Positions 52,339 to 61,436 of a stretch of DNA of 64,000 nucleotides are shown piece after piece (the stretch's first letter is position 1; each line of letters begins with the position of its first letter). The position numbers were made by a program, and so were the translations under genes. The stretch is from Comamonadaceae bacterium (lineage in GTDB: Bacteria; Pseudomonadota; Gammaproteobacteria; Burkholderiales; Burkholderiaceae_C), in NCBI GenBank assembly GCA_027488735.1, contig JAIYBB010000012.1, positions 62,001-126,000 of the forward strand. The letters run 5' to 3'. The notes under the pieces are model-generated. The model did not search any database. It was not told the DNA's origin and was given only the letters and a program-made list of their open reading frames with translations.

Positions 52339-52863
52339 ATGTCCTTCAAAAAACAAAAAACACGATTGATTGTGCTGTCCATAATTTTGATAGCAGTGGT
52401 AGCTTCCCACATCAACTGGATTGAAGACGACTTGGGCTACCTACTCACTATCGACGGCAAGCCCATAGATTTGATCGGTAATATAAAAAATAAAGTAACT
52501 ACTGCGACTAGAAATTGCGAAAGTGTTGTGAGAGTTTTGCCAGCACAACAAAAGTATCAAATAGCCCAAACCTTGATAAACGACTACAGCCCTCCTGACT
52601 CCAGTCAAGCTCAAATAGCAAGTGTTTGGTCTAAGGATTCTTGGCTTTTGGTGGAAGTTGAGTTCAAAAAACTCTTACCGGCGGTAGTACTGATTCAAAA
52701 CGCAAATTCAGCACCGTTTATCCTTGCTGAAGGAATTTGGAGCGGCTACACCAACCCACACAAGTCAGCGCCTTTCATTCGCGACTATCTGTCTAATCAA
52801 GTTGAAGCTGTCCCTGCGCAGCTCCTCAACTGTTTTGATCCCCAATCAAAATCGTTCAATTAA
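52339..52863 (+). CDS. Hypothetical single-pass membrane protein
   Basis: The 174-aa product has one N-terminal membrane segment (LIVLSIILIAVVASHINWI) and a soluble part with one or two Cys (ATRNCESVV, LLNCFDP), presumably periplasmic. A GTG three codons upstream is also possible. It precedes the DUF3429 gene by 12 bp on the same strand. Not recognised. Confidence 0.6.
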   Translation: MSFKKQKTRLIVLSIILIAVVASHINWIEDDLGYLLTIDGKPIDLIGNIKNKVTTATRNCESVVRVLPAQQKYQIAQTLINDYSPPDSSQAQIASVWSKDSWLLVEVEFKKLLPAVVLIQNANSAPFILAEGIWSGYTNPHKSAPFIRDYLSNQVEAVPAQLLNCFDPQSKSFN

Positions 52864-52875
52864 AACTTACTCGTC

Positions 52876-53346
52876 ATGCAAAAAAATCTATCCTCACCGA
52901 CTTTGACCGCAAGAGCTATTGGCTATGGAGGCCTTATTCCCTTCATTGGGCTGTCTGCCATGTCGTTTTTATGGCGTGACATCCATCATTCAGCCATTTT
53001 GTTCAGCTTGCTGGCTTATGGCGCAACCATCATCAGTTTCTTGGGCGCTATCCATTGGGGACTGGCCATGCGGGAGGAACATCAAGATCGCATTGCCATT
53101 ATTTGGGGTGTGGTTCCAAGCCTTGTAGCCTGGAGCAGTTTGATTGTTGACACCCATTTGGGGCTTGCAATCCAATTCATCACACTGTGGGTTTGTTTTT
53201 TTGTTGACTACAAACGTTACCCGCAATATGGTGTGTCTAAATGGTTGAGCATGCGGCTCCGACTGACAGTCATAGCTGGTGTTTGCTTAGTTTTGCCGGT
53301 TCTAATGCAAATAACCTCTGAACAATCTATGCTTATTGTTTATTGA
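52876..53346 (+). CDS. DUF3429 membrane protein
   Basis: The 156-aa product has about five membrane helices with GYGGLIPFIGLSAMSF, ISFLGAIHWGLAM and WGVVPSLVAWSSL, the DUF3429 pattern. Function unknown. It is the last gene of the island before the distal att copy. Confidence 0.8.
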   Translation: MQKNLSSPTLTARAIGYGGLIPFIGLSAMSFLWRDIHHSAILFSLLAYGATIISFLGAIHWGLAMREEHQDRIAIIWGVVPSLVAWSSLIVDTHLGLAIQFITLWVCFFVDYKRYPQYGVSKWLSMRLRLTVIAGVCLVLPVLMQITSEQSMLIVY

Positions 53347-53710
53347 AAATGAGTTGCTTACTGGTCTGTAGCAAGGCTTCACATTGGACGAGATCCCCGT
53401 TCATATCTAACAAGTAGCATCTGAAGTGTGGCTATTACAAGACCTTTGACATGATTTTCAAATTTTTGGCTGCTGACATAAACAAGTTAGGTGTCCGAGC
53501 ATGGAGTCTAACTTTTAGGAAACTTAGTTCGAGCCCCAAGTCTGGCCTTGAACTTTCACCTGCATAATGACGCATACAATCGCAAATTTGCGTGTTTTGG
53601 CTAGAAAGTTACATTATGTAACTTTTGGGGTTATTACACGAAATATTACACGTTTATCAAAAACTCGTATAAGTCGTTGATTTATAATGGTTTTTGAAGA
53701 GCCTGGCTTT
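53347..53710. other. Gene-free end of island, int-upstream-like
   Basis: No coding frame. Two TTACACG words (about 53633-53652) and TTGATTTATAA-GGTTTTT near 53680-53695 resemble the sequence left of the proximal att site (TTGATTTATAAGGGTTTTTT, about 42449-42468), that is, the region upstream of the prophage integrase. It may be all that remains of a lost integrase module. Confidence 0.5.
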
Positions 53711-53756
53711 CTGTTAATCCGTAGGTCCCTGGTTCGAGCCCAGGTCGAGGAGCCAC
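53711..53756 (+). repeat. Attachment site: 46-bp tRNA-Asn 3' end (distal copy)
   Basis: Identical over 46 bp to 42494-42539. Unlike that copy it is followed directly by a Rho-independent terminator, so this is probably the original chromosomal 3' end of the tRNA-Asn gene. Confidence 0.85.
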
Positions 53757-53761
53757 CACAT

Positions 53762-53797
53762 AAAGCCCTTGTAAGTAGTTGCAAGGGCTTTTGTTTT
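53762..53797 (+). terminator. Terminator of the tRNA-Asn locus
   Basis: AAAGCCCTTG and CAAGGGCTTT form a perfect 10-bp stem with 10-nt loop, followed by TGTTTTA. It lies 6 bp after the tRNA 3' end. Confidence 0.85.
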
Positions 53798-53816
53798 ATC
53801 GTCTGCAGTTATGGTT

Positions 53817-54449
53817 TCAAACCACTTTGTCTGTGATGGTTTGAGGATAAGGTTGCGTTTCCTGAAATGAAAGACGCTGCTCCAGTGTGGCCGAGTAATT
53901 GGCTAAGTCGGGGTACAAGGCCTGCCAGTCAAACTCTTTGAAACGCACTTTCAAGTACCCAAGCGCTGAACCTATGGCGATATCAGCCAATCCGAAATTA
54001 TTACCCACGGCAAATTGACGTTGCTCGACCAGTCGCGCTAACTCACTAACCCCTGCCTCTATCTTGTGCACTTGCCGAGCCGTCCATTCAGCACTTGCGT
54101 TGTCGCCACGCATGCGCTCGAAAAACACCAATACCACAGCATCGCAAACGCCGTCAGCCAAAACTTCCAACTTTTTCGCCGTTAGTCTCTCAGGTACTTC
54201 GCTAAACAACAGTGGCGTTTGGGGATAGGTCAATTCCAAATATTCCAAAATGAACCGCGAGTCATAGACGCTACTGCCATCTTCAAGAATCAGCACGGGC
54301 AGTTTGGCAAGAGGGTTGTGCTGTTCAGTAATGGCGCCTTGATTCCATGGGACTTCAGTGATTAAGTCGAACGGGATATTTTTTTCTGCCAGTGCAATCC
54401 TTACCTTTCGGGCGTAGGGACTGGGTGTAGCGCTAATGAGTCTGAGCAT
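53817..54449 (-). CDS. Glutathione S-transferase family protein
   Basis: The 210-aa protein has an N-terminal thioredoxin-like domain (TPSPYARKVRIALAEKNIPF, then PLAKLPVLILEDGSSVYDSR) and a C-terminal helical domain (NNFGLADIAIGSALGYL). It conjugates or reduces with glutathione in the cytoplasm; substrate unknown. First resident gene to the right of the insertion site. Confidence 0.9.
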   Translation of the reverse strand: MLRLISATPSPYARKVRIALAEKNIPFDLITEVPWNQGAITEQHNPLAKLPVLILEDGSSVYDSRFILEYLELTYPQTPLLFSEVPERLTAKKLEVLADGVCDAVVLVFFERMRGDNASAEWTARQVHKIEAGVSELARLVEQRQFAVGNNFGLADIAIGSALGYLKVRFKEFDWQALYPDLANYSATLEQRLSFQETQPYPQTITDKVV

Positions 54450-54521
54450 GAAAATATCCTTTGGGCAATTCGATCAAGCCGCTGGAAAAAAAGTAATTTA
54501 CAGTTTTGGACAATTACACGA

Positions 54522-55619
54522 TCAATAAATGTATTTTTTGACTGCAGCTTCGTCCCACTCTATACCGTTACCAAGCCTGTCCGGCACGACAGCATGACCG
54601 TCTGTCACTTGGAATGGCTCTGCGATGATCGGGTTGCCCCAGTCGCGGTACTCCAACCAGTCGGCAGACTCACTCGCGCGTAACAAATGCGCAGAAACTT
54701 CCGGGTACAAATGACTAGACAGTGGCAAACCCGCTGCGCCCGCAATGGCCGCAGCCCGCATCCAACCGGTGACACCACCTATGCGCATCAAATCCGGCAT
54801 GTAAACATCGGCGGCTTTCGCCTGTACCGCGTCGAAAAACGAGCGCGGTCCGTAAATGTTTTCGCCAATCGAAATCGGGGTTTTCAATTCACGGGCCAAC
54901 TGCGCACTTTGCGCGTAGTTGTCGAACACCACAGGTTCTTCAAACCAATACAGTCCTTGGTCATCCAAGCCATGCATTCGCAGCAAAGCGTCTTGCAAGG
55001 TTTGACCTTGGTTGAAATCGCTCATCAATTGAATATGGTTACCGACCGCTTGTCGCACCGAATTGATAGCCTTGATATCGTCTTCCAACTGCGGTCGTCC
55101 CAAGCGAATTTTGATGGCGCTGAAGTTACCCTCCTCCACCAGACTGCGGGCTTCCTCAGCCAATTTTTCTTGCGGTATCAGCCACAAACCATTGGTGTTG
55201 TAGGTGCGGATTTTTCCCACACTGCCACCCAACATGGCGGCCAAGGGTAATCCTGCGGCTTTGGCCAATGCATCCCAGATGGCCATGTCCAAACCCGCAG
55301 CGGCAATCACACTCACGCCTTGTCTTCCAAGCAAATGCATGGTTCCGATCACATCGCGGTACATGTCAAGCGGTGCCAAGGTGCGGCCTTTGAACGCATC
55401 GGCCATGTCTTGGATCATCGGTCCCACATACCGAACAGCATTCTTCAAATAAGGTTCCAAATAGCTGCGTCCGATCACACCTTCTTTGGTGTGCACATCG
55501 ATCAAAATGAAGGGCCATTCGGGGTAGGTACCCACCTTGGCCTCGACGGGACGACGCAGGGGAATGGCAACAGCCCGAACGGTCACACGCTCAAAGGTCA
55601 GTTTCTCAAAAGCTTTCAT
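54522..55619 (-). CDS. Mandelate racemase/muconate lactonizing enzyme family protein
   Basis: The 365-aa enolase-superfamily protein has AIKIRLGRPQ (K-x-R at the K-x-K position), metal ligands in LMSDFNQGQ, WFEEPV and SIGENIYG, and a C-terminal SSHLYPEVSAHLL. It removes an alpha proton from a carboxylate substrate, probably a sugar acid or racemase substrate. The Arg in place of second Lys matters for substrate class. ATG at 55619 is preferred to the long 5' frame. Confidence 0.88.
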   Translation of the reverse strand: MKAFEKLTFERVTVRAVAIPLRRPVEAKVGTYPEWPFILIDVHTKEGVIGRSYLEPYLKNAVRYVGPMIQDMADAFKGRTLAPLDMYRDVIGTMHLLGRQGVSVIAAAGLDMAIWDALAKAAGLPLAAMLGGSVGKIRTYNTNGLWLIPQEKLAEEARSLVEEGNFSAIKIRLGRPQLEDDIKAINSVRQAVGNHIQLMSDFNQGQTLQDALLRMHGLDDQGLYWFEEPVVFDNYAQSAQLARELKTPISIGENIYGPRSFFDAVQAKAADVYMPDLMRIGGVTGWMRAAAIAGAAGLPLSSHLYPEVSAHLLRASESADWLEYRDWGNPIIAEPFQVTDGHAVVPDRLGNGIEWDEAAVKKYIY

Positions 55620-55754
55620 ATAAATACCTCGGTAAACATGTCGCGATTCAAGCCGCCATGGCTTGTCAGCGTGGGTGATAGAGCCGCTCAAGTTGTTGTA
55701 ACTTCTGACGGCACTTTGCAACTGTAGCCAATTTCACGTGATATTGAAGCTCGG

Positions 55755-56147
55755 CTAAAACATGCCGTTCTCATGGCGGGCTTCGGCAGGGACAACTTGC
55801 AAAACATCCCAGTGTTCAATGATTTTCCCGACTGCATCGAAGCGGAAGATGTCGATGCCGGCCCAGTCCTTGTTCGCATCGGTAGGCCAAACTTGATGAC
55901 AATGAAGTACCACCAAGTTACCTTCTGCCACGGTTCGCTTGAAGGTAACCGACTTCCCGGGGTACTCTCGCGCCATTCGCTCGAAGTATTCGATGAATGA
56001 GTCCTTACCGTCAGCGACATGAGGATTGTGCTGGGTGTAGCTGGCCCCAACGTATTTCTCGACGGCCTCGCGCGGCTTGCAGTCATTGAACATCAATTCG
56101 TAAAACGCTATCGCGTTGCGGCGATTGTCTTCTTGGGTAGATCGCAT
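55755..56147 (-). CDS. SnoaL-like / NTF2-fold protein
   Basis: The 130-aa protein has AIAFYELMFNDCKPREAVEK, YTQHNPHVADGKDSFIEYFE and DIFRFDAVGKIIEHWDVLQV, the SnoaL-like NTF2 fold often annotated as predicted ester cyclase. Conserved His/Asp residues in HNPH and EHWD suggest a small catalytic pocket. Substrate unknown. Confidence 0.85.
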   Translation of the reverse strand: MRSTQEDNRRNAIAFYELMFNDCKPREAVEKYVGASYTQHNPHVADGKDSFIEYFERMAREYPGKSVTFKRTVAEGNLVVLHCHQVWPTDANKDWAGIDIFRFDAVGKIIEHWDVLQVVPAEARHENGMF

Positions 56148-56497
56148 GGAACTTCCTGAATGCTTCGGTTGAGGGAAACGGGTGACTTGGACGCCTAACG
56201 TTTGAGCTAAGCCGGCGCCAACGGCAGGCTGAGCCCGAGCCGATGAAATGTACAGCGTACCAGTGGCTTGGACCTGTCAGCCTCCCGTTGTGCATCACCG
56301 CAAAGTGAGGGGTTAAGCCCCATGCGTTATGAAGACATCGCAATAACAAGGGTCGCCCGCGAGGGAGTCAAACAATCAGCATTTCAAAGTTGGCAAACCC
56401 ATCTCTCAGCTGTTTGACTTCGGCTAAAGTGTTTGGTTTAAATTCCAAGAATCAACTACTCAAGGGGGTTTGATGCAATTTGTGACCAAGAAAGTAC
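56148..56497. other. Intergenic region between divergent genes
   Basis: 350 bp between the SnoaL-like gene and the DUF2237 gene. Only a low-quality minus-strand frame is present. A TTGACTTCGG word near 56414 could be a plus-strand -35, but I see no convincing -10. Nothing else recognised. Confidence 0.4.
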
Positions 56498-56866
56498 ATG
56501 ACCATGAGTGAGCAAGCCCTGAACGTACTTGGAACTGAATTAATTCCATGCTCTTATGACCCACTTACCGGATTCTTCAGAGATGGCTGCTGCAAGACTG
56601 ACCATCAGGACCATGGTAGTCATGTCGTTTGCGCACGTATCACGCAGGATTTTTTGGATTTCACCCTCAAGCAGGGTAACGACTTGGTGACCCCAAGACC
56701 TGAATACAGATTCAAAGGACTCAAAGATGGCGACAAGTGGTGCTTGTGCGCCTTGCGCTGGAAAGAAGCTTTTGCGGCGGGTGTGGCACCCCCTGTGATT
56801 TTGCAGAGCACGCACCAAAAGGCCCTTGAATTTGTCACGCTGGATCAATTGAGATCAAGTCACTGA
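56498..56866 (+). CDS. DUF2237 family protein
   Basis: The 122-aa protein contains NVLGTELIPCSYDPLTGFFR, DGCC, DHGSHVVCARITQDFLDFTL, GNDLVTPRPEYRFKGLKDGD and KWCLCALRW. This is the conserved Cys-rich pattern of DUF2237. Biological role unknown; possibly metal binding. ATG 56504 is an alternative start. Confidence 0.88.
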   Translation: MTMSEQALNVLGTELIPCSYDPLTGFFRDGCCKTDHQDHGSHVVCARITQDFLDFTLKQGNDLVTPRPEYRFKGLKDGDKWCLCALRWKEAFAAGVAPPVILQSTHQKALEFVTLDQLRSSH

Positions 56867-56963
56867 TTTTTCATTGCTATGCTCAAAGAACGCTACTAAG
56901 TCTATGTCATTAAGTGTTCACACATAAACGATAAAACCTCGAATGCAATATAGGAGGTTGAAC

Positions 56964-57299
56964 ATGGACAACTCGGCTTCATCCATTGAACTGCTTGCGC
57001 GACTCTTCAACCACTCATTACGCAAAAGGGGCTTCACAAGAACCATCCACAAAGCAATGAACCCTAGTGAATGCAGTGGAATTATTCATCTAGATGTGGG
57101 TGTGTTGGGTTTGGTCGTTGCCGGCGAACTGACGCTTGAATTTTATGAAGCAAGTCAAAGCTTGGGCATTGGCGAAGAGTTCACACTTCCTGCCAATACC
57201 TATTTCCAAGTTACGGCAGGAGATGATGGGGCGCAGCTTCTTCTTGCAAAGAAGAGAACACACTTGGCAAAAACTACAGAATCACTTGAACCGGTCTGA
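56964..57299 (+). CDS. Cupin-like small protein
   Basis: The 111-aa protein has a beta-rich body with GVLGLVVAGELTLEF and FTLPANTYFQVTAGDDGAQL, like a short cupin lacking the usual His ligands. TAGGAGG lies 6 nt ahead of ATG 56964, fixing the start. It is first in a four-gene plus-strand row ending with an alpha/beta hydrolase. Function unknown. Confidence 0.65.
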   Translation: MDNSASSIELLARLFNHSLRKRGFTRTIHKAMNPSECSGIIHLDVGVLGLVVAGELTLEFYEASQSLGIGEEFTLPANTYFQVTAGDDGAQLLLAKKRTHLAKTTESLEPV

Positions 57300-57326
57300 T
57301 CAAACATTAACCAAAGGAGCTTGTCA

Positions 57327-57614
57327 ATGGAACACGAATCTAACGAGAACTTTTCTGAATTAATTGAAGAGTACCAAGAAGAATTTGAAACACCCGGTGA
57401 ATTGCACAGAATGGCAGCCTATCACTTGATGCAGGCATCAAGGCAGCACGAGTTAGCAGCACAAGCCTTTGAAAATGACGATCAAATTACCTGCGATCTT
57501 CATTCTCTTCGTGCATACAAACATGAACTCAACGGAAGGCAGTATTCTGAAATGGCCATGATGGATGCCGACGATATCGATGATATCGAGGACCTTGAAG
57601 CTATGAAGGCTTAG
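57327..57614 (+). CDS. Acidic helical hypothetical protein
   Basis: The 95-aa protein is acidic, with a His/Gln-rich helical middle (ELHRMAAYHLMQASRQHELA) and an Asp/Glu end (DADDIDDIEDLEAMKA). GGAG precedes ATG 57327. The AAYHLMQASRQHELAA stretch resembles stress-related bacterial helical proteins; no confident family. Confidence 0.65.
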   Translation: MEHESNENFSELIEEYQEEFETPGELHRMAAYHLMQASRQHELAAQAFENDDQITCDLHSLRAYKHELNGRQYSEMAMMDADDIDDIEDLEAMKA

Positions 57615-57637
57615 ACATCCATTTTTTTCCTAATTCA

Positions 57638-57928
57638 ATGAAGCGAGACATCAAATTGAATCAGTTGTTGAGTCCCATCAACCAAAAGAAAATTGATGAT
57701 TTGTGTCAATCGATCAGTGAAAAATGTGATGACCGCTTGGGTTGGGAGCAATTAACCCAGCTGAGCGGCTTCACTCACAAAGAGTTGATTGCTCTTTTTC
57801 AACTGTACAAACAAACCACGCCTATGGCATTCATTAAAAGCGCTAGGCAACTGAGAAGAATTGAATCGACAATCTTTCTACAGGATCAACTTTTCCCAAA
57901 ATTCATAAAAAATAATGACGCGTCATGA
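57638..57928 (+). CDS. AraC-type HTH fragment-size regulator
   Basis: The 96-aa protein carries LGWEQLTQLSGFTHKELIAL and FQLYKQTTPMAFIKSARQLR, which parallels one HTH half of AraC-family DNA-binding domains (SGFS...F....TP..f....R). It lacks a sensor domain. It might control the neighbouring hydrolase gene. Moderately confident. Confidence 0.65.
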   Translation: MKRDIKLNQLLSPINQKKIDDLCQSISEKCDDRLGWEQLTQLSGFTHKELIALFQLYKQTTPMAFIKSARQLRRIESTIFLQDQLFPKFIKNNDAS

Positions 57929-58042
57929 TGAGGAATTTGATCAAAACAAAAGAATGTGCCACCAAGAGTTTTAACTAAAACCAGACATACGCCTGCCATA
58001 AAAAAATCTTCTAATGTGAAGTGTCTTTTGAAAAGAACTTCC

Positions 58043-59038
58043 ATGTTTGTAGAGTCAGTCAGTTCAGAATTCCACCTAATCAACGATGGTGGTCTCAATC
58101 GCAAGGTAGCTTATTCACGATTAGGTGAATTTAATGCAAAACATATTTTTTTATGCTTGCCAGGATTGTTAGAGACGCGTGAAAGTTTTCATCCTTTGCT
58201 CGCCATGGTTGAGCAATTTGATGATTGCTGCTGGATAAGTATCGACTACTGTGGCAGAGGTAATTCAGATCAACTACCTGCTTATGAGAAATATTCATTC
58301 TCAAAATATCTTGCTGATACAGAGGATCTGATTGAAACTTTGATTCAGTCCCAAAAACCTAATTCCAATCAAAAATTCCATCTGATCGGAACCAGTATGG
58401 GAGGTATTTTGGCAATGTACCTTGTGAATCGCCTAAAACACAAAGTAGATAGTGTTGTACTCAACGATATTGGGTTTTATCTGCACTGGTCGGCATTGAT
58501 GTCTCTTTACCAAAACATCAAAATTTCAGATAACCAAATGATTGAATTAAATGTAGATGCAAGAGCGATCGAGGACGTACAAAGAAGTTCACACTTTGAT
58601 TTGCACTATGAATTCGATCTGCTTGGAATGCGGTTTCACTCACTCATTCAAGATTTTAATGGTCAGGTTTTTTTGCTGCACAACGCTGAGAGTCCGATAT
58701 GTTCATTGAACATAGCGAATCAATCAAAAAAGAAATTCCCAAATCTGAAGATTTGGACCCTTAATAAGTCAGGCCACCCAGCCAATTGGGAGAAAAGCTT
58801 CGCTATCAAATTGGCACAGCTGGTGAAAATCAAGCCCAAGTCAAAAGTGAAAATGGAAATTGAAGAAGAATCAAAACCGTTTGAAACTGCTCAAGAGAAA
58901 AGTACATTCAGCTTTGTCTTTGTCGATTCTTTTTTACAAACCAGCAAGGCCTACCTTGAGTCAACTGAAAAAAATCGAAACCAATGGGTTCGCCAATTGT
59001 TAGACCGCCTGAAGTTTGTGAAGAGTTCTTACTCTTGA
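58043..59038 (+). CDS. Alpha/beta hydrolase
   Basis: The 331-aa protein has HIFLCLPGLLETRESFHPLL, SIDYCGRGNSDQLPAYEKYS, the nucleophile elbow GTSMGG, VVLNDIGFYL and the His region LNKSGHPANWE, so all three catalytic elements are visible. A C-terminal extension of about 60 residues is charged (KSKVKMEIEEESKPFE) and unusual for the family. ATG 58043 is favoured over GTG 57956. It may act on an ester or polyhydroxyalkanoate-like substrate (speculative). Confidence 0.8.
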   Translation: MFVESVSSEFHLINDGGLNRKVAYSRLGEFNAKHIFLCLPGLLETRESFHPLLAMVEQFDDCCWISIDYCGRGNSDQLPAYEKYSFSKYLADTEDLIETLIQSQKPNSNQKFHLIGTSMGGILAMYLVNRLKHKVDSVVLNDIGFYLHWSALMSLYQNIKISDNQMIELNVDARAIEDVQRSSHFDLHYEFDLLGMRFHSLIQDFNGQVFLLHNAESPICSLNIANQSKKKFPNLKIWTLNKSGHPANWEKSFAIKLAQLVKIKPKSKVKMEIEEESKPFETAQEKSTFSFVFVDSFLQTSKAYLESTEKNRNQWVRQLLDRLKFVKSSYS

Positions 59039-59112
59039 AAAGCTGAAATATTTCAAAAAAATCGAGTTTTATATACCTAATAAATTTGTCAGCTATTTTT
59101 TTGGCTTATTCT

Positions 59113-59137
59113 GAGGCAGGATTTACAGTCCTGCCTC
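59113..59137. other. Stem-loop downstream of chromosomal fasciclin gene
   Basis: GAGGCAGG and CCTGCCTC arms with a loop differing by one base from the copy at 46519-46543. Confidence 0.5.
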
Positions 59138-59147
59138 AACGCTTACC

Positions 59148-59603
59148 TTATTTAGGCATGATCACAGTGTCGATCACGTGAATCACACCGTTGTCGGCCA
59201 CGATGTCGGTCTTGACCACTTTAGCTTTGTCAACCATGACTCCACCCTTGGTTGTGACAGTGATGTCAGAACCTTGGACAGTTTTGACTTTGCCAGCTTT
59301 TACATCGGCTGCCATGACTTTGCCAGGAACAACGTGGTAAGTCAAAACAGCTGTCAATTTGGCTTTATCTTTTAAAAGAGCTTCCAAGTCGGCTTTTGGA
59401 ATCTTTGCAAAGGCTTCGTCAGTTGGTGCGAAAACAGTAAAGGGGCCTTTGCCTTTGAGCGTATCAACCAAACCAGCAGCACCCAGTGCTGTTGCCAAAG
59501 TCTTGAAAGAACCCGCGCTGACAGCTGTGTCAACAATGTCCTTGGCTTGCACTGATAGTGTCATACCAAAAGCCATGACGCTTGCAATCAAAATTTTCTT
59601 CAT
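59148..59603 (-). CDS. Secreted fasciclin-domain protein (chromosomal paralog)
   Basis: The 151-aa product has signal peptide [20 protein letters not shown] and one fasciclin domain, differing from the island paralog (46555-47013) at about four of 131 mature residues, while the signal peptide and many third codon positions differ. ATG 59603 starts the signal. Surface or periplasmic. Confidence 0.92.
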   Translation of the reverse strand: MKKILIASVMAFGMTLSVQAKDIVDTAVSAGSFKTLATALGAAGLVDTLKGKGPFTVFAPTDEAFAKIPKADLEALLKDKAKLTAVLTYHVVPGKVMAADVKAGKVKTVQGSDITVTTKGGVMVDKAKVVKTDIVADNGVIHVIDTVIMPK

Positions 59604-59737
59604 AGTTAAATCCATAGAATCTTTCACCCAAAATCGGGCAATTCAAGTGTGCACTTTTTAAGTGACTATTAAAATACAAGGATATTTACTTGGGCACTGA
59701 CTGTTCAATATCGCCGTATAAGCCGGAGAAATAACGC

Positions 59738-60217
59738 CTATCTTTTTCTAAAGTCCCAAGGTGCAACCGGTCTGGGGTCTGACCACAAACCCAATTTCTG
59801 GTTCTTCGCTGCAGTTTCACTGGCGCTATAAGCATCACGATCAACGAGCGGCTGCTGGTCCTGGTATTTTTTGTAATGCCAAGCCAAACCAGCTTTGATT
59901 TGTTCATGGCAGATGTCTTGCCCATCCAGCCACACTTTGCCCAAAATGCGTCCATACTTGTCTTTCTTTATAAAAGAGACTTGTACGTTTTTGCCGTGCA
60001 CCAGCTCGTAAAGCGCTTCTTTGGACTTGGCGCCGAAAGCCTGGGCTTTTTCTGGGGCGTCAATGCCTTGTAATCTGATCTTGTGCTGGGTTTTTTCAGC
60101 ATCCAGAACAGTGATGGTGTCTCCATCGGCTACAGACACCACCTTTCCCTGAAGTAATTTGGATGCATTGGCCGTGAAAACCGAAAAAATCAACAAAAAT
60201 GACAGCAATAACTTCAT
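59738..60217 (-). CDS. Secreted thermonuclease-family (SNase-like) protein
   Basis: The 159-aa product has signal MKLLLSFLLIFSVFTANASK and the SNase fold: VVSVADGDTITVLD, HKIRLQGIDAPEKAQ, KKDKYGRILGKVWLDGQ (catalytic Arg, Asp, Glu pattern) and NQKLGLWSDPRPVAPWDFRK at the end. It degrades nucleic acids in the periplasm or outside. ATG 60217 is chosen for the signal. Confidence 0.92.
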   Translation of the reverse strand: MKLLLSFLLIFSVFTANASKLLQGKVVSVADGDTITVLDAEKTQHKIRLQGIDAPEKAQAFGAKSKEALYELVHGKNVQVSFIKKDKYGRILGKVWLDGQDICHEQIKAGLAWHYKKYQDQQPLVDRDAYSASETAAKNQKLGLWSDPRPVAPWDFRKR

Positions 60218-60533
60218 AAATGAAGTTTGCCACATTAATTAGCAATTTTGTTAATTTCAGCGACAAGTATCTGGGAACTACCCGGCCCCATCTGCCTTGT
60301 CTGCCGACATAGGAAAGCGTGAATAACTCCAGCATCATCGCCGAGGGCTTTTAAATTCGAAAAGAAGTCCCGTCACTTAGTTTGCAGTGACTCAAGCAAG
60401 CTTCACATAGTCAGGTAGTGTGATTTAATCTATTTGGACATTCTGTGACAACTTGACAAAGCTGATCAAAGTTAATTTTTAATCTTGAACTCTTGGCAAT
60501 GTCATTTCCCAATTTATTTTTGATGACTCAGCC

Positions 60534-61379
60534 ATGTACAAAAAAAGAAACTCTTTATTTGCCAACCTGACCGTATCCATGCTATTGACCACTGGATTGG
60601 CTGCCTTTGTCACAAAAACTGCTCACGCTCAAGATAATGCAGAGTTATTGGAGACAGTTATTCAAGCGCCACACCGCTCGGACGCCAACCGGGCACGTGA
60701 TCAATACCGTCATCCAAAAGAGACTCTACTTTTTTTTGGCTTACAACCTAGCATGACAGTGGTAGAAATATCGCCCGCTAACGGTTGGTACACCGAAATC
60801 ATTGGTCCATTCCTGAAAAAGCAAGGCCAGTTTTATGCAGCCGTTCCTGCACTTACTGAGGATATGCCAGAGGCCATGAAGCGCAGAGATGCTTCCTATC
60901 GCCAAATGTTGAAAGTAGCGCCTGAACTTTATGGCAATCCAGTCATCCATACTTATGCCGCAAGCGCGCCTGTGTTTGCTCCCAATTCAGCGGCTGATTT
61001 GGTGGTTACTTTCCGTAATGTGCACAACTGGGCCAAAGCGGGACACACTCAGCCGATGTTCAAAGGTTTTTTTAATGCCTTGAAATCAGGCGGCGTGCTT
61101 GGTGTGGTGGAGCACCGGGCAAAACCTGGAACGCCCCTTTCTCAACAAATTGAATCCGGTTATATGACCGAACAATTTGTCATTGAGTCGGCTACTGCTG
61201 CTGGCTTCAGACTAGATCGCAGCTCGGAAATCAACAGTAATCCACTTGATACGAAAGATCATCCAGGCGGTGTGTGGAATTTACTGCCTAATCTGCGAGG
61301 TGTAGCCGAAAATGACAAACCCAAGTATCGCGCCATAGGTGAATCGGATCGAATGACACTGCGATTTACAAAACCTTGA
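60534..61379 (+). CDS. Exported class I methyltransferase-like protein
   Basis: The 281-aa product has a signal-like N-terminus ending TAHAQDN and a methyltransferase-like domain with TVVEISPANGWYTEIIGPFL (motif I variant), DLVVTFRNVHNWAKAG and FNALKSGGVLGVVEHRA. It belongs to a known group of predicted periplasmic methyltransferases whose SAM binding is doubtful. The preceding 298 bp hold no gene; the DNA upstream has TTGACAAAG at about 60454, a possible -35. Confidence 0.8.
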   Translation: MYKKRNSLFANLTVSMLLTTGLAAFVTKTAHAQDNAELLETVIQAPHRSDANRARDQYRHPKETLLFFGLQPSMTVVEISPANGWYTEIIGPFLKKQGQFYAAVPALTEDMPEAMKRRDASYRQMLKVAPELYGNPVIHTYAASAPVFAPNSAADLVVTFRNVHNWAKAGHTQPMFKGFFNALKSGGVLGVVEHRAKPGTPLSQQIESGYMTEQFVIESATAAGFRLDRSSEINSNPLDTKDHPGGVWNLLPNLRGVAENDKPKYRAIGESDRMTLRFTKP

Positions 61380-61436
61380 TCATTCAAGCGGCGCAGATAT
61401 CTGGTTAAGTAGCGCAAGTGTCAAGCGCGCTACCCT

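Noticed and set aside
53505..53570. tRNA-like words (TTCGAGCCC) left of the distal att copy
   Set aside because: No cloverleaf or acceptor stem can be formed; not a tRNA.
56083..56349. 88-aa minus-strand frame in the intergenic region
   Set aside because: Overlaps the SnoaL-like gene, no coding character or ribosome-binding site.
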